A DNA stretch of 5,864 nt from positions 1-5,864 of the forward strand of contig CALKUW010000371.1 in assembly GCA_937996585.1 (NCBI GenBank), written 5' to 3'. The DNA is from an uncultured Flavobacteriales bacterium. Lineage in GTDB: Bacteria > Bacteroidota > Bacteroidia > Flavobacteriales_D > Sanyastnellaceae. Shown here in pieces: positions 1-5,864 of the stretch. Under the pieces are notes generated by a model. That model saw nothing but the letters and a program-made list of their open reading frames with translations, was not told the DNA's origin and ran no database searches. Positions within the stretch are counted from its first letter, which is position 1. Each line of letters begins with the position of its first letter. A program made the translations under genes and the position numbers.

Positions 1-545
<545 letters not shown>

Positions 546-621
546 GAGAATGATTACTCTACCAATATGTCAACACATTCGTTGATTTCAAGGCAACGGC
601 CCAATGAATTCAACAAGAACG
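546..621 (+). other. 23S-5S rRNA spacer
   Basis: This spacer of about 76 bp separates the 23S and 5S genes. It contains no tRNA and no open reading frame of substance. A small inverted repeat, TCAAC (570-574) with GTTGA (581-585) around a 6-nt loop, could form a weak stem and may contribute to processing of the precursor; that role is inference. Both ends depend on the approximate ends of the flanking rRNAs. Confidence 0.8.
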
Positions 622-730
<109 letters not shown>

Positions 731-758
731 GGGGCCCCTTCGGGGGCCCCTTTTTTTT
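731..758 (+). terminator. Intrinsic terminator of the rRNA operon
   Basis: A perfect 8-bp all-GC stem, GGGGCCCC (731-738) and GGGGCCCC (743-750), closes a TTCG loop (739-742) and is followed at once by eight T residues (751-758). The C(UUCG)G loop is an exceptionally stable RNA tetraloop. The stem starts within one or two bases of the 5S terminal helix, so the transcript would have almost no trailer. This is a textbook Rho-independent terminator and marks the end of the rrn transcription unit. Confidence 0.97.
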
Positions 759-768
759 GCCCAATTTT

Positions 769-786
769 GCGCGGCGGTTTCCGCGC
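769..786 (+). promoter_or_regulatory. GC-rich hairpin in the der leader
   Basis: GCGCGG (769-774) and CCGCGC (781-786) form a perfect 6-bp inverted repeat around a 6-nt loop, ending 16 bp before the der start codon. It is not followed by a T-tract on either strand, so it does not look like a second terminator. Its function is unknown; it may affect der translation or mRNA stability, or be incidental to GC-rich sequence. No convincing promoter of the Bacteroidota type (TTTG / TAnnTTTG) was seen in 759-802. Confidence 0.45.
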
Positions 787-802
787 AGCCACGATACACG
801 AC

Positions 803-2110
803 ATGAAGGATCTGGTTACCATCATTGGAAGGCCCAACGTGGGCAAGTCGACCCTATTCAATCGGCTCACGGAGACCCGCGATGCCATTACGGATCCTAC
901 GGCAGGGACGACGCGAGATCGGAAGTATGGCCAGGCCCAATGGGGTGGTCGGTCCTTTACGGTCATTGATACCGGAGGGTATGCCACAGGTACGGATGAC
1001 GTCTTTGAAGGGGTCATCCGTGAACAGGTGGAAATCAGCATGGATGAAGCGGGGCTGGTGTTGTTCATGGTGGATGGACAGACGGGCATTACCGATCTGG
1101 ACCTCGAGATTGCCCAATTGGTGAGGCGTTCCGGCAAGCCCGTTATGCTGGTAGTGAACAAGGTGGATACCGGTGCGCAGGAATACACCACGGCGGAATT
1201 CTATGGGTTGGGGATGGGCGATGTGCTGCACGGAATCAGTGCCAACAATGGATATGGTACGGGTGACCTGCTTGATGCGCTGGTGGCGCTGTTGCCGCCC
1301 AAGGAAGAGGTGGAAGACCTTGGCTTGCCTCGGTTGGCTGTGGTGGGGAGGCCCAATGTGGGAAAGAGTACGTTGATCAATACGCTGCTCGGTGAGGAGC
1401 GGAACATTGTGACCGACATAGCGGGGACGACGCGGGACAGTGTGCATACCCGATTCAATGCGTTCGGATTTGATTTCGAGATTGTGGACACGGCTGGTAT
1501 GCGCAAGCGGAAGAAGGTGGACGACAGCCTCGAGTTCTACAGCACGGTCCGCACCATCAAGGCGATTGACCAGAGCGATGTCTGCCTGTTGCTGCTCGAT
1601 GCGACCCAAGGCATGGAGAAGCAGGACCAGCACATTTTCTGGCATGTGCTCGACAGTTACCGTGGTGTGGTCGTCGTCGTCAACAAGTGGGACCTGGTCG
1701 AGAAGGACGAGCATACGATGAATGCATACCGGGCCGTGCTCGAGGAAAAGATGGCCCCCTTCTCGGATGTGCCGGTGGTATTCACGTCCAACCTGACCAA
1801 GCAGCGGGTGATCAAGTCGCTGGAGGCGGCCTTGCACGTTTACCATCAGCGGAAGTTGAAGGTGTCGACCTCGGAGCTGAACGACTGGTTGCTGCCCATC
1901 GTCAAGGATCAGCCGCCGCCCATCTACAAGGGCAAGAGCGTCAGCATCAAATACATCACGCAGTTGCCGTCGCAGGTGCCGACGTTTGCATTCTACTGCA
2001 ATCTGCCGCAGTACATCAAGGAGCCCTACAAGCGCTTCGTGGAGAACCGGATCAGGGAGCATATCGACTTCAGCGGTGTGCCGATCCGGTTGTTTTTCCG
2101 CAAGAAATAA
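803..2110 (+). CDS. der: Ribosome biogenesis GTPase Der (EngA)
   Basis: Der is an essential cytoplasmic GTPase with two tandem G domains that binds the 50S subunit during late assembly. Counted from ATG 803, the protein is 435 aa, normal for the family. G domain 1 has GRPNVGKST (9-17), TAGTTRD (33-39), DTGG (56-59), NKVD (119-122) and SA (146-147). G domain 2 has GRPNVGKST (182-190), AGTTRDS (207-213), DTAG (229-232) and NKWD (294-297), with the less usual TSN (328-330) at the G5 position. The C-terminal KH-like domain runs from about 350 to 435 and ends in FSGVPIRLFFRKK. An in-frame TTG at 767 would add 12 residues, but these precede the conserved VTIIGRPNVGKS start and would span the leader hairpin, so ATG 803 is preferred. 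No Shine-Dalgarno is visible. The gene begins 44 bp after the rRNA terminator and converges on the kinase gene. Confidence 0.97.
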   Translation: MKDLVTIIGRPNVGKSTLFNRLTETRDAITDPTAGTTRDRKYGQAQWGGRSFTVIDTGGYATGTDDVFEGVIREQVEISMDEAGLVLFMVDGQTGITDLDLEIAQLVRRSGKPVMLVVNKVDTGAQEYTTAEFYGLGMGDVLHGISANNGYGTGDLLDALVALLPPKEEVEDLGLPRLAVVGRPNVGKSTLINTLLGEERNIVTDIAGTTRDSVHTRFNAFGFDFEIVDTAGMRKRKKVDDSLEFYSTVRTIKAIDQSDVCLLLLDATQGMEKQDQHIFWHVLDSYRGVVVVVNKWDLVEKDEHTMNAYRAVLEEKMAPFSDVPVVFTSNLTKQRVIKSLEAALHVYHQRKLKVSTSELNDWLLPIVKDQPPPIYKGKSVSIKYITQLPSQVPTFAFYCNLPQYIKEPYKRFVENRIREHIDFSGVPIRLFFRKK

Positions 2111-2117
2111 GGCCGAT

Positions 2118-4214
2118 TCAGTCCTGCCCGACGGCTGCGCTGGAGATGATGCGCTCGATCAGCGCTTTCAGCGTGGGGGGGTCGAATGGCTTGACGATGC
2201 GTTCGTCCATCCCACAGGCGAGGATCCGTCGGTAGGTTTTGTCCTCGGCGTCCGCCGTGAGGGCGATGATGGGGGACGGCGTCAGATTGCGTCGGTTCTC
2301 CTCCCTTCGGATGTGTTCCGTGGCCTCGATGCCGTCCATTTTGGGCATCTGCACGTCCATCAGGATGAGGCAGGGGCCGAGGGACTGCCAAATTTCAACC
2401 GCTTCAGTGCCATCCGTGGCCTCATGCACTTCGTAGCCCCAGCGCATGAGCAGCTTGCTTGCCACGAAGCGATTCAGATCGTTGTCGTCGGCGAGCAGGA
2501 TGGGACATGACGATGCCTTACTCTCCGCCTTGTCAGGTAGCGGCTCCGTATGTCCAACATTGGGTTCGGATGAAGGGGGGCTGGCACTATCAAGCGCTCT
2601 GCTTTCCGGCTCGGAGGGAGTGGCGTCGACGGTGGCGATGGGCAGGTCCACATGGAAGGAGGATCCTTCATTGACCTTGCTTTCAATGGTCATGGTCCCT
2701 CCGAGCCTCTTGATGAGGCTGTTGACGATGGCGAGTCCCAATCCCGTGCCTTCGATACTGGGGTCTGTCCTGATTTGTTCGAAGGGCTGAATGATCCGTT
2801 CCTGTTCCGAGGCTGGTATGCCGCGTCCCGTGTCGATGACCGAGAAGCGCATGACCGGTACTTCGCCTTCCCCACTGCCGCCGGACGCCAATATGTGGAC
2901 GTCAAGGTGAACCGACCCTTGTTCGGTGTATTTGATGGCGTTGCCGAGCAGGTTGTTCAGGATCTGGGTGAGCCATTTGATGTCCGTCTGAACGTGGGGT
3001 GGAACACCCGGGGCTAAGGTGTGGGTGAGCTGCAAGCCCACTTTGTCGGCGCGGTTTCTGAAAGAGTCGATGATGCTGTCCACGAGTTGGACCAGATCAA
3101 AGGAGGTCTTCACGCTGGTGGCCTTGCCGGATGCCAGTTTTTCGAGATCGAGGATGTCGTTCACCAGGCTCAGAAGGTGCCGGCCGGAGAATTCCATGTA
3201 GGCGAGGTGGCGCAGCTGTTCATCCCTGCTGGGATGCTCGTGGATGAGCAGATCCGTCAACCCGAGGATGGCGTTGAGAGGTGTACGGATTTCGTGGCTC
3301 ATGACCGACAGGAACTTCGACTTGGCCTCATTGGCGGCTTCGGCGGCTTTCTGCAATTGCAGGATGTGGCTGATATCACTGCCGTAGAGGTTGAACTGTC
3401 CCGCATCGAGGTGGACGATGTTGAATTCACCGGTGCGTTCCTTTCCTGACAGAGGATCGGTCTGGTGGCACCGCCATGTGGACCGGCCTTTCTTCTTTGC
3501 GGTCTGCAGCGCTTCTCGAAGGCGTGGTCGTTCGAGCCGGTTGCCGACATCGAGGTTTTCCGGGAAGCAATCCTTGGCGGACTGGTTGATGAAGGAAATC
3601 TCCAGTTCTTCGTCCAGCTGCAACACCGGATTGGGGTTTCGCTCGTAGAACAATGCCAATTCGGAATTGGCATGGGTACTGCGTGCTTGTTGGATCTTTG
3701 TGGCCGTGATGCCGGCAATCGTCTCGAGGATCAATTGGTCCTCATCCAGATAGAATTCCTGTTCGGGGTGTTCGCTGTCGATCACCCCCAGCACTTCTTT
3801 GCCCCAGAGGATGGGAACGGCCAGTTCGGAGAGGCGAACGGCATCGTCTTCGATGTAGTCCTTGAATTGGGAAGTGTTGCCGATTCTCAGGGCTTGGCCT
3901 GTGCTGGCGACTTTGCCGACCACCCCACGTCCCATGGGCACTTCGATCGGCTCGAAGATGGCCTTGTAGTCGATGCTCTTCGGCCCAAATGCGGCCTTTT
4001 GGACGAGGATGTCTCGGTGTGGGTCTTTGAGGTAAATCACGCAATCAACCCATCCCAATTTGCTGATGGTGCGTTCAGCGACGGCCCACAGCAGGGCGTC
4101 AATGTCTTCAATGCCAATCAGGTCGGCCGCAAAGTCTTTGAGCAATGCCAATGCCTCCAGCCTCAAAACCTCACGTCTCGAGTGGGATTGCTGATGAAAG
4201 GGCATGGCGTTCAT
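2118..4214 (-). CDS. Soluble hybrid sensor histidine kinase (GAF-PAS-HisKA-HATPase-REC)
   Basis: This 698-aa two-component hybrid kinase shows no signal peptide or membrane segment, so it probably acts in the cytoplasm. Domains in order: GAF (about 25-178; GRGVVGKVASTGQ at 95-107 and ELAVPIL at 130-136), PAS-like (about 185-285), HisKA with SHEIRTPL and phospho-accepting His307, HATPase_c (about 405-527) with N425 of the N box, DTGRGIP (461-467), FEQ (478-480) and GTGLGLAIV (489-497), then a Ser/Pro/Glu-rich linker (about 530-568) and a receiver domain. The receiver has Asp576/Asp577, phospho-accepting Asp620 in LILMDVQMPKMDG, Thr653 and Lys675, so all key residues are present. There is no Hpt or DNA-binding output domain, so the signal must pass to a partner outside the window. 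The ligand is unknown. The start is ATG 4214; a second Met at residue 4 (4205) is an alternative, and neither has a Shine-Dalgarno. It lies 118 bp downstream of metF on the same strand and may be co-transcribed with it. Confidence 0.95.
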   Translation of the reverse strand: MNAMPFHQQSHSRREVLRLEALALLKDFAADLIGIEDIDALLWAVAERTISKLGWVDCVIYLKDPHRDILVQKAAFGPKSIDYKAIFEPIEVPMGRGVVGKVASTGQALRIGNTSQFKDYIEDDAVRLSELAVPILWGKEVLGVIDSEHPEQEFYLDEDQLILETIAGITATKIQQARSTHANSELALFYERNPNPVLQLDEELEISFINQSAKDCFPENLDVGNRLERPRLREALQTAKKKGRSTWRCHQTDPLSGKERTGEFNIVHLDAGQFNLYGSDISHILQLQKAAEAANEAKSKFLSVMSHEIRTPLNAILGLTDLLIHEHPSRDEQLRHLAYMEFSGRHLLSLVNDILDLEKLASGKATSVKTSFDLVQLVDSIIDSFRNRADKVGLQLTHTLAPGVPPHVQTDIKWLTQILNNLLGNAIKYTEQGSVHLDVHILASGGSGEGEVPVMRFSVIDTGRGIPASEQERIIQPFEQIRTDPSIEGTGLGLAIVNSLIKRLGGTMTIESKVNEGSSFHVDLPIATVDATPSEPESRALDSASPPSSEPNVGHTEPLPDKAESKASSCPILLADDNDLNRFVASKLLMRWGYEVHEATDGTEAVEIWQSLGPCLILMDVQMPKMDGIEATEHIRREENRRNLTPSPIIALTADAEDKTYRRILACGMDERIVKPFDPPTLKALIERIISSAAVGQD

Positions 4215-4332
4215 GACATTGACAGGGCAAGGCCCTTAAATGTCCAGGATATTATTGGTTTCTTTAGCGGGAACCCGACCATAGCCCTTGTAGGAACATT
4301 CCGGCATTCCTCTTGCGCTGGTAACCTGGTCC
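4215..4332 (-). other. metF-kinase intergenic region
   Basis: This 118-bp gap separates the metF stop from the kinase start. No intrinsic terminator follows metF, and no tRNA or small ORF is evident. A TAATAT hexamer on the minus strand (4254 down to 4249) could serve as a -10 element, but there is no matching TTGACA or TTTG at the right spacing, so a separate kinase promoter is only possible. A short direct repeat, CATTCC, occurs at 4297-4302 and 4305-4310 (plus-strand reading); it is probably chance. Confidence 0.5.
4224..4236 (-). repeat. Short inverted repeat just upstream of the kinase start
   Basis: AGGGC and GCCCT form a perfect 5-bp stem around a 3-nt loop, ending 9 bp before the kinase ATG on the minus strand. 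It sits where the ribosome would bind, so in the mRNA it could limit access to the start codon. No T-tract follows, which argues against a terminator. It is short enough to occur by chance, and its function is not shown. Confidence 0.35.
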
Positions 4333-5301
4333 TCAAACGGTCACCGTGCCGAACACACGGCGTGCGATTTCGGCCGTCGGATTGGCCTTGCCCATGGTGT
4401 AGAAGTGGAGGGTCGGAACGCCTGCATCCAACAGTTCCTCAGCCTGTTGCGTGCACCAATCCACCCCAGCCTTCTTCACCTGTTCCTTGGTTTTTGCCGC
4501 CTCGACGGATTGGACCAGGGCCTCGGGCAGGTCCACATGGAACACCTGCGGCAGCACGTGCAATTGGCTGGCGGTGGTTAGCGGTTTGATGCCTGGAATG
4601 ATGGGGACATCGATGCCCTCTTCCCGGCACCGTTTGACGAATGCGAAATAGCGGGCATTGTCGAAGAACATTTGGGTGATGATGTATTCGGCGCCGTGTT
4701 CGACTTTTTTCTTGAGCCAGCGCAGGTCGCTGTCCGGATTCGGTGCTTCGAAGTGCTTTTCCGGGTACCCGGCGACACCGATGCAGAAGTTGGTGGCCGT
4801 GGTGTTCTTCAGATCGGGATCCAGGTAGACGCCCTTGTTGAGGTCCACAATCTGGTCCACCAGATCGATGGCGTAGGAATGGCCGTCTGCCTCGGGCTTG
4901 AATCGGCCTTCGCTGCGGATGGCATCACCCCTGAGGGCCAGCACGTTGCGCACTCCGACGAAGTCCAGGTCGATGAGGGCATTTTCGGTCTCCTCGACGG
5001 AGAATCCGCCGCAGATGATGTGCGGTACGGTTTCCACCTCGTAGCGGTTCATGAGTGCTGCGCAGATACCGACGGTGCCCGGACGTTTGCGGACGGTGCG
5101 CTTTTGCAGCAGGCCCGGACCGACTTCGCGGTAGACGTATTCCTCCCTGTGGTAGGTGACGTCTACGAATGCGGGTGCGAAGGGCATCAGGGCGTCCATC
5201 GTGCGGTAGATCGAGTCAATGTGCTGGCCCTTCAATGGTGGCAACAGCTCGATGCTGAACCGGCTGTGGTCCGGTTGGTTGAGGATGTCCGTGAGCGTCA
5301 T
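4333..5301 (-). CDS. metF: 5,10-methylenetetrahydrofolate reductase
   Basis: MetF reduces 5,10-methylene-THF to 5-methyl-THF using FAD and NAD(P)H, supplying the methyl group for methionine synthesis in the cytoplasm. The 322-aa product covers the whole TIM-barrel catalytic domain, with no eukaryote-type C-terminal regulatory domain. Family landmarks: SIELLPP (16-22), whose Glu18 aligns with catalytic Glu28 of E. coli MetF; LALRGD (121-126), whose Asp126 aligns with flavin-contacting Asp120; CIGVAGYPEKH (173-183); TQMFFD (209-214); IPGIKP (235-240); and LHFYTMGK (298-305). Relative to E. coli MetF there is extra sequence around 127-168, including a KGVYLDPDLKNTT segment that I recall from Bacteroidota homologues. 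The start ATG overlaps the metH stop as ATGA and has no Shine-Dalgarno, so translation is probably coupled to metH. The stop is TGA at 4335-4333. Confidence 0.97.
   Translation of the reverse strand: MTLTDILNQPDHSRFSIELLPPLKGQHIDSIYRTMDALMPFAPAFVDVTYHREEYVYREVGPGLLQKRTVRKRPGTVGICAALMNRYEVETVPHIICGGFSVEETENALIDLDFVGVRNVLALRGDAIRSEGRFKPEADGHSYAIDLVDQIVDLNKGVYLDPDLKNTTATNFCIGVAGYPEKHFEAPNPDSDLRWLKKKVEHGAEYIITQMFFDNARYFAFVKRCREEGIDVPIIPGIKPLTTASQLHVLPQVFHVDLPEALVQSVEAAKTKEQVKKAGVDWCTQQAEELLDAGVPTLHFYTMGKANPTAEIARRVFGTVTV
5298..5301 (-). promoter_or_regulatory. ATGA overlap of metH stop and metF start
   Basis: On the minus strand the four bases ATGA hold both the metF start codon (5301-5299) and the metH stop codon (5300-5298). 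This arrangement usually means that ribosomes finishing the upstream gene restart on the next one. It supports a metH-metF operon and fixes the metF start, since no purine-rich ribosome binding site precedes it. Confidence 0.9.
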
Positions 5302-5864
5302 TTGGCGATGGATTCAGGGCGTTCGAGTAGGACGGGTGACAGCCAGCGGGCGGCTTCATCCACGGGCTGTCCTCGGCGAGCGGCGTAGTCCTCGAGCTGG
5401 TCGGGCAGGATCTTGCCCAGCCCGAAATACCGGGATTCCGGGTGGGCGAAATAGAAGCCGGACACACTGGCGGCCGGCCACATGGCGAGACTCTCGGTGA
5501 GGGTCACGCCAATCTGCTTCTCCACGTCGAGCAATGACCAGAGGGTGTCTTTGTCCTGGTGGTCGGGACAGGCCGGATAGCCCGGGGCGGGGCGGATGCC
5601 GCGGTAGCGCTCGGCGATGAGGGCCTCGTTGTCCAGGGATTCATCCGGCGCATAGCCCCAGTGGGTGGTGCGCACTTCGCGGTGCAGCCATTCGGCCGCG
5701 GCTTCCGCGAGGCGGTCGGCCAGGGCCTTGGCGAGGATCTCCGAATAGTCGTCGTCATCCTCTCGGAAAGGGGCACACCAGTCTTCAAGGCCATGGCCGG
5801 CCGTGACACAGAAGGCGCCGATGTGGTCCGTGGCCAGTCCGGGGTGGCCTTCCGGGGCAATGAA
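5298..5864 (-). CDS. metH: Cobalamin-dependent methionine synthase, C-terminal part (partial)
   Basis: The frame stays open to the window edge and gives the last 188 residues of MetH, most of the S-adenosylmethionine-binding reactivation domain. This domain binds SAM and, with flavodoxin, remethylates cobalamin that has been oxidised to the inactive Co(II) form. Visible landmarks, counted from the window edge: GAFCVTAGHG (16-25), DDYSEILAKALADRLAEA (38-55), THWGYAPDE (67-75), the SAM-binding RPAPGYPACPDH (91-102, with Arg91 and Tyr96 matching E. coli R1134 and Y1139), LLDVEKQIG (111-119), and SVSGFYFAHPESRYF (133-147). A GTG codon at 5675 lies inside this domain and is not the true start. Catalytic homocysteine, folate and cobalamin domains would lie beyond 5864; in some Bacteroidota the homocysteine domain is a separate gene, which cannot be judged here. 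The tail after the conserved WLSP is about 12 residues and not conserved. Confidence 0.97.
   Translation of the reverse strand, partial: FIAPEGHPGLATDHIGAFCVTAGHGLEDWCAPFREDDDDYSEILAKALADRLAEAAAEWLHREVRTTHWGYAPDESLDNEALIAERYRGIRPAPGYPACPDHQDKDTLWSLLDVEKQIGVTLTESLAMWPAASVSGFYFAHPESRYFGLGKILPDQLEDYAARRGQPVDEAARWLSPVLLERPESIAK

Noticed and set aside
546..621. Possible tRNA in the 23S-5S spacer
   Set aside because: The spacer is only about 76 bp and has no TTCGANNC-type T loop, acceptor pairing or cloverleaf.
767..802. Upstream TTG start that would lengthen Der by 12 residues
   Set aside because: The extra residues have no counterpart in the Der family as I know it, the TTG is a weak start, and it would place the leader hairpin within coding sequence. 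ATG 803 gives a normal N-terminus.
831..1440. Two DNA segments in der repeat closely (around 833 and 1350; 902-921 and 1421-1440)
   Set aside because: They encode the same G1 and G2 motifs in the two GTPase domains, so this is the expected domain duplication and not a separate repeat element.
854..2062. A 402-codon open frame antisense to der
   Set aside because: Its codons are in register with der codons, so stops would require TTA, CTA or TCA in der, which are rare in a GC-rich gene. The translation shows no domain, and der is unmistakable.
4249..4283. Possible promoter for the kinase gene
   Set aside because: TAATAT is present on the minus strand, but no -35 or TTTG-like -33 element lies at proper spacing, so a promoter call is not supported.
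3465..4589. A 374-codon plus-strand frame opposite the kinase and the end of metF
   Set aside because: It is codon-aligned with the kinase, so its openness is explained by the lack of TTA/CTA/TCA codons there. It crosses two real genes and their spacer, and its product is low in recognisable motifs.
4672..5388. A 238-codon plus-strand frame opposite metF
   Set aside because: It has the same codon-register explanation, runs through the metH-metF junction and shows no recognisable domain.

Overview
The window looks like an ordinary chromosomal segment of a member of the Bacteroidota, probably near Flavobacteriia, but with unusually high GC for that class (about 55-60% by eye, not counted). Four things point there. 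The 3' part of the 23S rRNA and the 5S rRNA read like Bacteroidota versions. The Der C-terminus ends in the FSGVPIR-x-FFRKK type of tail. None of the three visible start codons has a Shine-Dalgarno sequence. The kinase carries a GAF module of a type I recall from Bacteroidota. Genus or species cannot be named from this sequence alone.

Layout. Positions 1-~545 (+) are the 3' end of a 23S rRNA gene, followed by a short spacer without tRNA, a 5S rRNA (~622-730), and a very strong intrinsic terminator (731-758) that closes the rRNA operon. der, encoding the double-GTPase ribosome assembly factor, follows at 803-2110 (+), 44 bp after the terminator T-tract and with a GC-rich hairpin in its leader. 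From there the coding strand flips. A soluble hybrid histidine kinase (GAF-PAS-HisKA-HATPase-REC) occupies 2118-4214 (-), converging on der with only 7 bp between the stop codons. Upstream of it on the same strand are metF (4333-5301, methylenetetrahydrofolate reductase) and the C-terminal end of metH (5298-5864 and beyond, cobalamin-dependent methionine synthase). metH and metF overlap by the ATGA arrangement.

How the genes work together. The left half is translation machinery: rRNA plus a GTPase needed for 50S subunit assembly. The right half is the one-carbon/methionine pair, in which MetF makes the 5-methyl-THF that MetH uses to methylate homocysteine. The kinase lies downstream of metF across a 118-bp gap; nothing in the sequence ties it to methionine metabolism, and it needs partners outside the window.

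I found no mobile element, CRISPR array, phage gene or unexplained large region. Every stretch over 300 bases is accounted for by rRNA or a recognisable gene. I see no previously undescribed system here; the findings below are modest points of gene arrangement and regulation.
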